Shown here: piece by piece, positions 11,515-22,690 of the stretch
How the letters are laid out: each line of letters begins with the position of its first letter
Position numbering within the stretch: position 1 is the stretch's first letter
Origin: Xenopus tropicalis
Taxonomy: Eukaryota > Chordata > Amphibia > Anura > Pipidae
Length of the DNA stretch: 64,000 bases
Direction of reading: 5' to 3'
Assembly (NCBI RefSeq): GCF_000004195.4
Contig: NC_030678.2
Coordinates: 131,221,104-131,285,103, forward strand
Program-made: the position numbers and the translations under genes
The notes under the pieces: generated by a model
Databases searched by the model: none
Told to the model about the DNA's origin: nothing
Seen by the model: the letters and a program-made list of their open reading frames with translations, nothing else

Positions 11515-11695
11515 GACATGTTTAACTGGCTAATTGTTGGATTTTGATTTTTAGCCATTTTGTGATTGTAGCAAGGTAAATCTCAAAAAGATGCAACTGG
11601 TTTTTTTTTGTCACTTTTAGCGCTAAAAATGGGAATTGCAGAAAAAAACATCCGACCGTTAGTAAATGGCCCCCTTATTGTAGGTAAGACAATTC
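11515..11695. mobile_element. Family C-like MITE fragment
   Basis: It ends with CCGTTAGTAAATGGCCCCCT, the family C/B style terminus; the opposite end is not recognisable. Confidence 0.4.
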
Positions 11696-11755
11696 TTTTG
11701 GGTTTATTTAGTGTTTAAATGATTGTTTAAGTATGTTGATTCAGATTACAAAAGA

Positions 11756-11815
11756 CTCCATATCTGGAAAACCCCAGGTCGCATTCTGGATAATAGGTCC
11801 AATACCTGTATTTGT
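11756..11815 (-). mobile_element. Family D MITE, end fragment
   Basis: The block CCCAGGTCGCATTCTGGATA followed by ATAGGTCCAATACCTGTA is the inverted left end of the TA-flanked family D; compare 25204-25535. Confidence 0.65.
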
Positions 11816-12829
11816 ATAGCTCATTTATTGTGATTTTCCTTGCTGTATTTAAAAAATATGAATGTTGGTGTATGTGTAAAATAAAAAAACTCCTTGGAAG
11901 ATGAAATTAAACATTGTATTTGCTGTATACTGATAGAATGCAGATTAAAAATGACTCTTTCTCAAAACTCATTTTCATTATGCCTCTCTCTGTGTTTTAA
12001 CTCCTCTGAGAAATGTGTAGTAATTAATTTTATATTTGGGCTTCATCTTAATGTAGATTGCTTGGCAGAGAAAAATATTCACAGCATTTTTCTATGTTTT
12101 CATAAAAAATCATTTTATGGTACATATTTGTGCATGAGATATATTTATAGTATTGCCATTACACAACATTTTAAAGAAGATAAGTGTCAAAATGCCAGTG
12201 ACCTTTGGTTATCCTTATACTTATCAGTACATAAACTCTATTTAAAATACAGTTCCGGTATTAACAACCCTTGTAAAATTAACTGTTCGGCCAAGGACAA
12301 ATTTCATTCCAAGCTGCAAGAGCTGGATTTGTAGTATGTCTCTTCATTCTTCATCACAGTTTCATTAGCACTTGTGGAGATCAATCTCTCTCACCTACCA
12401 CATTTCTAACCACATTTATGCCAGAATGGAAACTCATTAGCATCTCTGAGCAGCATGAAGGAAATATGTTTTACCAGCTCTTCAGTGTATATTGCCTCTC
12501 CAACACGAAGAACAAAAGAAATCATTGTTCCATTAAAATGTGACCAATATATTTAATCAAGGATAGATAAAAGCTTTATCTGTTTTGTACTGCAGAACAT
12601 ATAGGAGTCCTGGGATACACATTGTGTGGTCAACAGAACAATCATTGCAAGAGTGATTTCTTGTGTAAAAAAAAGTAGTTTCATTAGTGCAGTAAATAAG
12701 AATAAATAAAACTTGAATATGTTTTCCTTTCTTTGCTTATTTGTTTCAGATTTCCATACTATTTATGAAATCAAATCAGCATTATTATTACATAATTTTA
12801 AGAGAATGTCCCTGTAATCCCAGAGAAGT
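11816..12829. other. AT-rich unique DNA
   Basis: A 146-codon open frame at 11894-12334 has no recognisable domain, is Leu/Ser/Ile/Cys-rich as chance AT-rich readings are, and has no supporting context, so I do not call it a gene. The tract around 12000-12110 has a CNE-like texture, without proof. Confidence 0.4.
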
Positions 12830-12965
12830 GTATTTGTCAATGGGTGAAAGTTAACGTTCACCATTTGATAATTACATCTTTAAAAATCCCATAGGAATGA
12901 ATAGAATGGGCGTAAATTTTTCTGTGGTGAGCGCTAATCTCACATTTTGATAAATCTGCCCCAAT
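12830..12965. mobile_element. Family F MITE
   Basis: GTCAATGGGTGAAAGTTAAC and GTTCACCATTTGATAA on the left. The core AATCCCATAGGAATGAATAG follows, then TGGTGAGCGCTAATCTCACA and TTTTGATAAATCTGCCCC on the right. The halves are inverted copies. Confidence 0.75.
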
Positions 12966-13392
12966 GTGTTCAGCCCTTATGTATCCTTTAGCATAAAACA
13001 CAATAGAGCTATGGCCCTTCACCAGGTGGTTCTGCCTGCAATCTTCTATTAGTGCAGCATGTTTTTGCTCAAGGACGTCCATACAAAGTTCAAATATTTA
13101 TTATGTAAAATGAACCCTCCAAAATCATTGCTGTGAGCTTCATCGTCCCTATGAAGAACCATTATCAGCACTTGAAATTGTTTTGAAATTTATTTAGCAG
13201 GATTGTAAAAAGGGCAATGACTTATCAATAAAAATATTCTTGTTACTTCAAATTGACCAGGTTCTCTCCTTCTGCCTCATGTACAGAAGTGCTAAGAGGG
13301 TTAAGCGCTCTGAAAGCCTTTACATAGCATATATATAAATCTAGTAGCAAGCCCAATTGGATCTGAGAGTGAGAGAGGAAAGAGCAGCAGTG

Positions 13393-13898
13393 TTAAAGGA
13401 GAATGCAAGTCAAAATTTAAAAAGCATACTGCCCAATATTCCTCCTATTGTTTAGTAAAAACGCCACACTTTTGGCTCACCTAATCAAATATTTACAGTC
13501 ACACTTTCTTCACATTTTCTAGAACAGGCAGCCATCTCTAAAAAGGTATTCTCCCTTCCTTTCCCTCCTTGCTTCATACTGCACGTGTGTTTCATTCCCT
13601 CCCCCCCTCCCCTCTGCCAGATCCACTTCTGATTGGCTGGTGGGCATGTGTAGCTCAGAACAGGAGACAGGATCAAGTTACACACATGCTCAGAGAATAG
13701 GAAGGCTGCCGCTGGCACCTACAGGAAGGGCAGAGAGATTTCAGTGATGTCACTGTAGTCTTCACACTGCTGTAGGCTGCCAGCACCATATCTCAGAGAA
13801 GCAAGCAGGGATCTGGGAATTTAGATATGCAGTAAGTACTTAAAAAGAATGCCTTTAGACTTACTTTTAATTTATATTAACCTTTCATTGTCCTTTAA
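13393..13898 (+). mobile_element. TTAA-flanked MITE (Kolobok/T2-like), complete (506 bp)
   Basis: Left end TTAAAGGAGAATGC and right end CATTGTCCTTTAA give matching ends TTAAAGGA / TCCTTTAA with the TTAA target site at each side. TTAA duplication with an AAAGG start is the hallmark of Kolobok/T2 MITEs described in Xenopus. A reverse-orientation fragment of the same family lies at 34955-35215. The frame at 13485-13718 is a chance reading. Confidence 0.8.
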
Positions 13899-13972
13899 GG
13901 TTTTCTAAAAAAGTCTCTTGAGGGTGCTTATTTTTGTACTACAAAGGTACACTGACCTTTTGCATTTATATT

Positions 13973-14058
13973 GTGTTTTCCCTCAGAAATTCCATTAGGG
14001 GATGGGGATAGTAGGGTGTTTTCCCTCAGAAATTCCATTAGGGGATGGGAATAGTAAG
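13973..14058. repeat. 43-bp tandem duplication (2 units)
   Basis: The unit GTGTTTTCCCTCAGAAATTC…ATAGTAGG is repeated twice with only small differences, so it is a recent local duplication. Confidence 0.9.
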
Positions 14059-14273
14059 GAATTAAACCCTGCAGTTAGTCAAAGTCCAACAGGGGCAATT
14101 AATTTGTTTTTGTTGCTTTTATCTTGTAAATTGTGTAGTTAATTTATGCCCACCTTTTCTGTCCTATTCTCTGACAGTTTTTTTGTTTTCTAGCTCTAAT
14201 TGACCACCACCCCAATTTTAGAGTGTGTATGAAAGTAGTCTTATCTTGTAGGTGGGGAGTAGATAGTCAAGCT

Positions 14274-14465
14274 TAGTGATGAGCAAAATGTTTTACCAGG
14301 TATGGATTCGCAGCGAATTTCTGCATTTCACAATTGGCAGATTTTTCTACAAAACAGGCGAAATAAGTCGCTGTGCTGGAGTAAAAAAAAAATGATGAGC
14401 GCGTCAAAAAAATTGTCGCGTGCATCGTGTTTTTCAGTGAAATGGGACAGAATTGCTCATCGCTA
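14274..14465 (+). mobile_element. Family A hAT-like MITE with 8-bp target duplication (192 bp)
   Basis: Ends TAGTGATGAGC and GCTCATCGCTA form terminal inverted repeats. The flanks GTCAAGCT at 14266-14273 and 14466-14473 are identical. An 8-base duplication plus a TAGNG terminus fits the hAT superfamily (Ac-like ends). The interior has the family signature ATGGATTCGCAGCGAATTTC and GAAATGGGACAGAAT. No transposase is coded. Confidence 0.88.
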
Positions 14466-14473
14466 GTCAAGCT

Positions 14474-17400
14474 GTTGTGTGTGTAAGATTAGCCATTCCA
14501 AGGTTTGGCTAATCTTTACAAATCTAGCAGATTGGTTGAGTGTATGAGAACCTGTGTGAACTACCATGTGAATATTTGTCTGGGAGAATTAGAATGTTCA
14601 TAAAATAAAAGAATATATCCCTACTATTTTATTTTTTGTTTTATTAATGGCAGATAGGCAACTTTTAGCATCAAGCTTTCACTTTTCCTTTCCAAACAAA
14701 TCATTTGAATTCCCCATTTGAACATTTTAAGCTGAAGTATTAGGGAGTTCTGAAGGGAATATAGTTTAGCTGTAGGCATGTGGACTGAAATGGTTCCCTT
14801 CTGTAATGATAGACAAGTATACCTACAAACTAATTAGATCCGCAAGCATACTTGTCAAAAGAATCATGTCAGAAAGCAAATTAGGATAATAGAAAATATC
14901 AAACTGGCAGATCTTCCCATGAAAAACAAAGAGCTTCATGTCCCAAGCAGCATTAGAAACATAATTGATGTGGGTTTAAATGACAAGGCAAAACGAAAAC
15001 TAATGAGAAGTAACTTGTACTTTAAAATGAAAGTTAAAAGCAATAGAAATTGCCCTTGCATAGATTTGAGAACCACAAACATCCCCTGACTTCTCTTATT
15101 AGACATTATCTTATGACAATTAGTGGCCCACTTGCTGTTGCCTGCTCATTTACCGAACTGTAGAAAGGAATTTGTTTTGTTAACACTAAAGGACCATAGA
15201 CATCATTAAAGATGTTCTAGCTCTGCAATTATTTTTACACTTTATGCGGTGAAATGTATTGTACAAATACAACGTTGAAACCCATATTAAGAAATAATCA
15301 ATGTTGTCAATATTCACAGCTTCTTAATATATAATTACATGTTAAGGCTTTAAAAAGTAAAATATTTATAAATATATCGTGCTCACAGTCACTTGCTAGT
15401 ATTGCACTATTTTATCAAGAAATGAAGAAACCGCTGCAATAGGAAATTTTTTTTTTGCCTTGTGTTAAATACTTGAGTGTGGAAAAAATGTATGGCCTAG
15501 GAAGGCTCAGGCATTGCAAGACAGCAGTTAGCCCTCATAACAATTTTAGAATTATTACCAAGGACAAACTATTTTTCACAATTGTTTAAGAATGGGCTTA
15601 ATGGAAACAGCCTTTAATTGCAATAGGTTGTCTGTTTTTATAACAAAATAAACAAAATGTTTTTGCTGTGTATTGTTAATAGATGTGTCAAACAATTGAT
15701 AGCATTTTGCTCTTAAAATACTCACCCAGTGGGTGCAGATATACAGAATATGAAACTTTTATGATGACCTCTTGTACACTGGGAAAATGACTACTAACCA
15801 AATTCTAAAATATACTTGGTCATTATATTAGTTGCTTAAGAGAAAATGCTTTTAAAATATAGCATAATTACATTTTGCTGAACTATGACTAAAGTTCACA
15901 CCATGATCACCCCCCATTTCCATCCCATGCCTTGAGGGATGTGAGAGCATATTACGGTACTAAAAATGGTGACCCTGGTGCCCATTTTAGCAAGTGGGGT
16001 AAAGGCCATGGCCATATTGATATAACTATGACCCCTCCAATTTCATACTGGGGAAGGGTGATTAAAAATCACCAAAATCCAATCCGATAGAACAACAAAT
16101 ATTAAAATATAATGGAAGAGTTGGGATCTCTATTTTATAAAGAACTTGAAAAGCTCTCATATTATTGGCTGCAAATCAGTATTTGAATTCTGGCCAATCA
16201 AGAAAGGAATATTAACTAAGACAAGTTAATTAGATATTTAAGAAATTATTAAGCAAAATATAAAAAGCTAAATAAATTGGGATCTTTTGCACCTTATTTG
16301 CTTTACTACATAATGAGAAAGTAGGAGCAAAATATCAAAAACCAAAGCTTTATTCCATTTCTGCTCATCTCACACAAATCTTTTAGCACTTTTCCCCTTA
16401 GGATAATTGCACATGGGGGTCAGTCGCTTTGAGTGCCGCTTTTTCCTATTGGGTGGTCTATGGAGAGGCTTCTATCATTGTTCCACATCTTATAAATTGG
16501 TTCTTTACCCTTGGTTCTTTACCCTTGCTGCAGTATCATCAGTTGTGTTTAATCTGTCACAGGAACACAATGATAGCTTTACATCAACCTCTTGCAGATA
16601 TCAGCATTGAAAAAATATAGAAAATATAGACAATATAGAAATAAAAAAAATGTTACAGCTAATTCCACAAAAATGATAACATATTATTTACAAAAAAGGG
16701 CAAAATCTGTATGCAAATCCTTATTGTTACCAAAATGCAGTGACTATGCAACCCTGGGATTACCTAAAGGTTAAAGTTGATGGTAATTTTAGGGTTCCCG
16801 TGCATCGATACGTGCTCTTGTAATGATGCATCTGCAGGCTAGAGCAAACTTCTTATATCGTGAACTTTTTTAAGCATTTTGGACTACCTTTTCCTTCTAG
16901 AAACCTTTTATTAGCATTTCAGTAGACTTTATCTATCTAGAGTATGATGAATCAGGTAATTTTTGTTGCTTTTATATTAATAATTGAAGTAACATCATTT
17001 CTTACTAGGTGCCTATTACACACTTTAAGTCAAATGCATTTTACCTTGTATTACTTGTCAGTGCAAGGTGCACAGACAGCCAATAAATATTATGGGTGAA
17101 ATTAAGCAGGTACTGTGACCCGCGTGTTTTATTGCATAAAGCACAAAACTTGAAACATAGGGGAAAATGTAATACAAGTCAGTAAAGGAAAATATTTACA
17201 ACACAAAAATGTATGCCTCTGTGCAAACAAATGTGCCTTTCTACAAATTCAATGTCTTTTGCTAACATGGAAATTATTTAGTGACCACTTCTGACAGAAG
17301 AAGCAAGTTTGCGAAATTTATAGTTTGTGACAGTAGTATGTGTATGTAATAAAACTTCTTGATGAAAAAGTTAAGTTTGTATTACTCCACCTTCAAACAT

Positions 17401-17730
17401 GCCTTAAAAAGTTTTTACAAAAGTTTTACAATTAAAATTTGCAGTGCAGTAACAGTCTAATAAAGAATATTGCATTGCAAAATGCTAATTTTAATTCTTA
17501 TTTGTGCAATTTCCCCTTTAACGACTTTTGTTACCCAGATAGTGGTGCTGGACCATATTATAGCAGGAAATCCAACCTGCACAATACCGAGATAAACTTA
17601 AATAAGCAGGGCGCGTACACATGGGGGTTACGCTCTACGTTCCCCTGCATTCTATTTTCCTGTGTTCCACTGCAGGAAATAGTGAAAAAAATGCAATTTA
17701 TTCTTTATCTGCCACCTGTGTTCAGTGTTT
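14474..17730. other. Long AT-rich stretch without genes or clear repeats
   Basis: Both strands show only short chance frames. A tiny duplication of GGTTCTTTACCCTT lies near 16499-16523. The low repeat density contrasts with the flanks and may reflect unique intergenic or intronic DNA. Confidence 0.4.
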
Positions 17731-18002
17731 GGGTGCACCTGTGTTAGTACAGGCAGAAAAGATTGGGTGCACCTGTGTTAGTACAGGCAGAAAAGATTGG
17801 GTGCACCTGTGTTAGTACAGGCAGAAAAGATTGGGTGCACCTGTGTTAGTACAGGCAGAAAAGATTGGGTGCACCTGTGTTAGTACAGGCAGAAAAGATT
17901 GGGTGCACCTGTGTTAGTACAGGCAGAAAAGATTGGGTGCACCTGTGTTAGAACAAGCAGAAAAGTTTGGGTGCACCTGTGTTAGTACAGGCAGAAAAGA
18001 AA
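17731..18002. repeat. Minisatellite, 34-bp unit, 8 copies
   Basis: Unit GGGTGCACCTGTGTTAGTAC + AGGCAGAAAAGATT, starting at 17731, 17765, 17799, 17833, 17867, 17901, 17935 and 17969. Units are almost identical; the seventh carries GAACAAG and GTTT variants. Each unit has a small dyad (CCTGT…ACAGG). There are no spacers, so it is not a CRISPR array. Confidence 0.97.
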
Positions 18003-18189
18003 GAATGTCCTTTGTGTAATAGAAGTCTTACCAACCCGCAATCAAAATTTTGGGAGGAGGGTTTAACTATGATTAGTATGGTTATGTGGCTTAGCACAGT
18101 CATGCAGGACCTGATATAAGACCTAGAAGTGGGAAGTATGACAGGCTCACACCAGCGCATAAGGCTATTTGGCCAAGGGTGGCGAAAGT

Positions 18190-18368
18190 CTCACAGAGAT
18201 GAATATGCACTAGTAAATATATATATATATTTTTTAAAAAAGCAGCATGCAGGTTGTCTTTAATGCAAAAAAAAATATTAAAAAGAGAACCACATCACAT
18301 GTGCAATGTTTCAGACAAAGTATATGCCCTTTATCAAGCCTTCAACAATGCAACTAACTAAGACATTA
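18190..18368 (-). mobile_element. Penelope-like element, 3'UTR part (downstream of CR1 insertion)
   Basis: On the minus strand it reads GCTTGATAAAGGGCATATAC, CTGAAACATTGCACATGTGA and AAAGACAACCTGCATGCTGC. This '…GATAAAGG…GAAACATTGCAC' pattern is what I recall following Penelope/Neptune ORFs in frogs and fish. It continues the element whose coding end is at 21225-21535 on the same strand, with the CR1 in between. The far boundary is approximate. Confidence 0.6.
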
Positions 18369-18373
18369 CCAAT

Positions 18374-20915
18374 GAAAACGTCGAATCTCTTTGGGTAGAA
18401 ATTTCAGTAGGGCTGAAGGTCACAAAGAAAATGATCATTGGTGTATGCTATAAACCACCCCGTATAGATGAGGGGGATGAGGCCCAGCTATTGTTGCAAA
18501 TGGAGGAGGCTTCAAAACTGGGTCAAGTTGTTGTTATGGGGGACTTTAATTATCCGGACATTGACTGGAGTAATGGGGTGGCTAAGTCAGAAAAAGCTAG
18601 TAGGTTTGTAAATATGCTAAATTACAACTTTTTATTTCAGGCAGTTCAAGAACCCACTAGGAATGACGCTATTTTGGACCTGGTGATTTCTAATAATAAT
18701 GAACTTATCTCTAACATTTGTGTGGGTGAGCATTTGGGGAACAGTGATCACAACATGGTCTCCTTTGAGATAACGCTGCAGAGACAGCTCTATAAGGGAG
18801 TAACTAAAACGCTCAATTTTAGACGTGCAGACTTTGCCAGTATAAGGGCATCTCTGCAATGTGTCAACTGGGAAAGGCTTTTCATGGGGTTAGACACAGA
18901 AGGAAAATGGAACATCTTTAAAACATTGCTTTGCAGGTATACACAACAGTATATCCCCCTTGTAAGCAAGGAGAGGCATCGCAAAGCAAAACCTTTATGG
19001 CTGAATAAAAGTGTTATTGTCGAGGTTGGTAAGAAAAAACGGGCATTCAAGTTAGCTAGGACAGCAGAAACTTTCACCAGGTACAAGGAAGCAAATAAAG
19101 CATGTAAAAAAGCTATCAAGCAAGCTAAAATAGAAATGGAAAGGGATATTGCTGCTAGGAGTAAAAAGAATCCTAAATTATTTTTTAATTATGTGAATAG
19201 TAAAAAAATGAAGCAAGAAGGGGTGGGAACCTTATTATCACGGGGGGGGGTAAGTTGGTTGATGAGAACAGGGAAAAAGCTGAAATTTTGAACTCTTATT
19301 TTTCATCTGTCTATACATCTGAGGAGCCAGCTAATGAAGGCTTCCCTTGTAATATACCCAGTGCTAGTAATTTAGCTTCTGGCGCATGGGTCACTCGGGA
19401 GGAAATTCAAAAGAGACTTGAACATGTAAAGGTAAACAAAGGTCCAGGGCCGGATGGGATTCATCCCAGGGTATTAAATGAGCTGAGCGCTGTGATTGCC
19501 AAACCTCTTCACTTAATTTTTCAGGATTCATTGAGGTCTGGCATGGTGCCAAGAGACTGGCGGATTGCTAATGTGGTGCCGTTATTTAAAAAGGGATCCC
19601 GTTCTCAGCCTGAAAACTATAGGCCTGTTAGTCTGACATCAGTAGTAGGAAAACTTTTGGAAGGGGTAATAAGGGATAGGGTACTTGAATACATTGCAGT
19701 TCACAATACTGCCAGCATGGTTTTATGCGTAACAGATCTTGCCAGACTAATTTAGTTGCCTTTTATGAGGAGGTGAGCAGGAACCTTGATGCTGGAATGG
19801 CAGTTGATGTCATCTACTTGGACTTTGCTAAAGCGTTTGATACAGTACCTCACAGAAGGTTAATGATCAAATTAAGGAATATTGGCCTAGAACATAATAT
19901 TTGTAATTGGATAGAGAACTGGCTGAAGGATAGAGTACAAAGAGTGGTGGTAAATGGAACATTTTCTAATTGGACCAGTGTGGTTAGTGGAGTACCGCAG
20001 GGGTCAGTCCTTGGGCCTTTGCTTTTTAACTTGTTTATTAATGACCTGGAGGAGGGCATAGACAGTACTGTTTCTATTTTTGCTGATGACACTAAATTGT
20101 GCAAAACTATAAGTTCCATGCAGGATGCTGCCGCTTTGCAGAGCGATTTGACAAAATTAGATAACTGGGCAGCAAACTGGAAAATGAGGTTCAATGTTGA
20201 TAAGTGCAAAGTTATGCACTTTGGTAGAAATAATATAAACGCAAACTATCTACTGAATGGTAGTGTGTTGGGGGTATCCTTAATGGAGAAGGATCTAGGG
20301 GTTTTTGTTGATAACAAGTTGTCTAATTCCAGGCAGTGTCATTCTGTGGCTACTAAAGCAAATAAAGTGCTGTCTTGTATAAAAAAGGGCATTGACTCAA
20401 GGGATGAGAACATAATTTTGCCCCTTTATAGGTCCCTGGTAAGGCCTCACCTTGAGTATGCAGTGCAGTTTTGGGCTCCAGTCCTTAAGAAGGATATTAA
20501 TGAGCTGGAGAGAGTGCAGAGACGTGCAACTAAACTGGTTAAGGGGATGGAAGATTTAAACTATGAGGTGAGACTGTCGAGGTTGGGGTTGTTTTCTCTG
20601 GAAAAGAGGCGCTTGCGAGGGGACATGATTACTCTGTACAAGTACATTAGAGGGGATTATAGACAGATGGGGGATGTTCTTTTTTCCCATAAAAACAATC
20701 AACGCACCAGAGGTCACCCCTTTAGATTAGAGGAACGGAGCTTCCATTTGAAGCAGCGTAGGTGGTTTTTCACGGTGAGGGCAGTGAGGTTGGGGAATGC
20801 CCTTCCTAGTGATGTGGTAATGGCAGATTCTGTTAATGCCTTTAAGAGGGGCCTGGATGAGTTCTTCATCAATCAGAATATCCAAGGCTATTGTGATACT
20901 AATATCTACAGTTAG
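18374..20915 (+). pseudogene. CR1 ORF2: endonuclease-reverse transcriptase, two frameshifts
   Basis: Non-LTR retrotransposon polyprotein that nicks target DNA and primes reverse transcription. Piece 1 (18374-19291) has the endonuclease C-terminus: GVCYKPP, MGDFNYPDIDW, DLVISNN and SDHNMVSFEI. Piece 2 (19255-19755) begins the RT: GPGPDGIHPRVLNEL, NYRPVSLTSV. Piece 3 (19725-20915) has LDFAKAFDTVPH, SGVPQGSVLGPLL, catalytic FADD at 20079-20090, and the CR1 tail RPHLEYAVQFWAP…LFSLEKRRLRGDM. The first shift follows a run of nine G (19242-19250). The second lies just before QHGFMRNRSCQTNL, near 19706-19714. It is otherwise intact to the natural stop, so inactivation looks recent. Confidence 0.93.
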
Positions 20916-21033
20916 TACTAGTGGTTGTATTTATAGTTTATGTATGTGAGTGTATAGATTGGTAGGTGTGGGTTAGGTGTGCTGGGTTTACTTGGATGGG
21001 TTGAACTTGATGGACACTGGTCTTTTTTCAACC

Positions 21034-21066
21034 CTATGTAACTATGTAACTATGTAACTATGTAAC
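21034..21066 (+). repeat. CR1 3' tail repeat (ATGTAACT)n
   Basis: About four tandem ATGTAACT units end the CR1. Such short 3' tandem tails are the CR1/L2 equivalent of an A-tail. Confidence 0.9.
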
Positions 21067-21071
21067 CCAAT

Positions 21072-21535
21072 AGATTACATTCAAAGGCATACACAGGAAA
21101 TTACATCACCATCAATTAATAGTAACTATAGTGACCAGCAGTGCACCAATAAATATACAGCATAAGGATAGGAACTATCAAGTAATATATTACAATACAT
21201 ATAATTTATACAAAAATTACAAAAATAAATCATAATCCCTATTTAATCTCATAGGATGTAAGGATTTCAATTTATGAATCCACCAAACTTATTTCTGCTT
21301 AAGCTTAAATTTTCTATCCCCTCCCCTTTTCAGGGGGGTCAACTCATATACCATATACTTCATAACACAAGTATAGTAACCCCCTAACTGCACACTCCGT
21401 CCTGTGTGTGGATGTAAAAACGCTTTACTCTTTAAAACATATGGGCATTGTGTGCAGTTCAAACAGGAGTACAATGTGCTGCCACATGTTGTTTTTGCAC
21501 CTGTAATAGAACCAGCTTTGTTCATTTAAGTCTGT
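21072..21535 (-). mobile_element. Penelope-like element, C-terminal coding part (upstream of CR1 insertion)
   Basis: The minus strand from 21535 carries the end of a Penelope-like ORF; the non-coding part then runs down to the CR1 junction at 21071. Together with 18190-18368 it forms one element interrupted by the CR1. Confidence 0.7.
21225..21525 (-). pseudogene. Penelope-like ORF C-terminus, endonuclease core deleted, internal stop
   Basis: Minus-strand reading from 21525 gives CGSTLYSCLNCTQC, then FLHPHTGRSVQL, GYYTCVMKYMVYE, TPLKRGGDRK, a stop, and in the same frame VWWIHKLKSLHP then LNRDYDL. In Penelope/Neptune proteins the Cys-rich 'HPxTG' block precedes a GIY-YIG endonuclease, and 'PLRRGGDR…WIHKL…GLN' closes the ORF. 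Here YMVYE is joined straight to TPLKRGGD, so the GIY-YIG core is missing. The stop at 21289-21291 falls where a GAA or CAA codon would fit. It is not functional. The upstream RT is absent from the window. Confidence 0.78.
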
Positions 21536-21606
21536 AGCTGGTGGTACACAGGGAGGTTAAACCTTTTCTACCGGGGGTGACTAATCTCCCCAAAATGCCT
21601 AACTGC
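21536..21606. mobile_element. Family G MITE fragment
   Basis: The short block GGTGACTAATCTCCCC then AAAATGCCTAACTGCCAGCA matches the inner arm of the palindromic family G (35743-36069). Ends are not preserved. Confidence 0.5.
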
Positions 21607-22390
21607 CAGCAATAAAGTAAATGTTGTTCACTACATTGTTAGCATTAGCATTTAGCAATTCAAGAATTTGTTTATATCCATGTATAATAATAACATACCC
21701 AGGTGACTAACCTCTAATCTGACAGGAACCTCTAAACATAAAAAGAATTCATTGTGAACATGAAGAAAATACAGTTTTGTTGATGTTCCATGTTAGGAGT
21801 GTTGGTGTTACAAGAACATATGAAGCATTCATCAAAAGTCAGACATCTACCTTATAATACAAATATCCTTATGTGCATATACTGTATTATTATTTTTTTT
21901 TTAAAAAAACTATATTGGCCTATCATTATTTAAGCTCTGATATTAATTATTTTAAGGGAAATTGTCTTTTCAGTTTGGTAAGATGAATATATATATATAT
22001 ATAGCCTTTGAAGGAAAGAATTTAGTTATTTTAAAGCTAATTGCCAACTTTTTGCTAATGACCTAGAGTATAAATGCTTAAATTTGCAAACATAAAACAG
22101 AATCATTTAGTATGACATAACAATACATAATATTAATAAGTCAAATAACAATACCATCACAAATTGATTAAATGTATTCTTTGTATGTATTACTCATTAA
22201 GGGCTATTTATTTAACTTCATTATAATTAAAAATGAAGTAATTAAATGTTGAGATTGAGAATTGTAGTCTGAATTAATGATCCAATTGAAATGATCTTTT
22301 ATACCTTTCAATTTCATAAGAGACTCAAAAGTTTTAAACATGTTTCAAATAAAAATAAAATAAAATATAAAAAAAAAATATGCTCATGTT
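21607..22390. other. AT-rich spacer
   Basis: Contains a (TA)n run near 21988-22002. No other feature is supported. Confidence 0.4.
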
Positions 22391-22690
22391 TAGTGATGGA
22401 CGAAATAATTTGTCAGGCATGGATTTTTGGCGAATTTCCGCGTTTCACCATTGGCGGATTTTTTTGTGAAACGGCTGACAAAATGTGCTGCAGAAAAATT
22501 TGCCGCATGACAAAAAATTGGCGCCCGCTTAAAAAAAATGTGTGAAACATTTTTGTTGATGCACGCGACAATTTTTTGGCTTAACTATGGAAAAAAATTG
22601 CAAATCCATCCATCGCATGTGCCGCGTGTCTTTTTTGATGCACACAGGACTTTTTTTGACATGTGCAATTTTTTTGACACAAAGAAAATT
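22391..22690 (+). mobile_element. Family A hAT-like MITE, right end lost
   Basis: It begins TAGTGATGGACGAAATAATT, then GGCGAATTTCCGCGTTTCAC and CATTGGCGGATTTTTTTGTG, followed by repeated 'GACAATTTTTT' type blocks in both orientations. The normal GGGACAGATTCACTCATCACTA end is not present; similarity stops near 22690. Confidence 0.78.

Larger units (their letters stand above)
18374..21066 (+). mobile_element. CR1-clade LINE copy 2, nearly full ORF2 and 3' end
   Basis: It carries the C-terminal part of the AP endonuclease, the RT domain, the CR1 C-terminal region, a short 3'UTR and an ATGTAACT repeat tail at 21034-21066. CCAAT occurs directly before (18369-18373) and after (21067-21071), a possible short target duplication. 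The element sits inside a minus-strand Penelope-like element, so it is the younger of the two. The start is 5'-truncated within the endonuclease. Confidence 0.9.

Noticed and set aside
11894..12334. 146-codon open frame
   Set aside because: AT-rich chance composition, no domain, no exon-like borders or repeat homology.
13600..13720. GTAGCTCAG-like word suggesting a tRNA gene
   Set aside because: No cloverleaf arms or B box at the right spacing; it lies within a TTAA MITE.
17439..17815. 102- and 64-codon frames
   Set aside because: The second runs into the 34-bp minisatellite; the first has no recognisable features.
17731..18002. Direct repeats of 34 bp, CRISPR-like length
   Set aside because: Units are head-to-tail with no unique spacers, and the DNA is vertebrate; it is a minisatellite.
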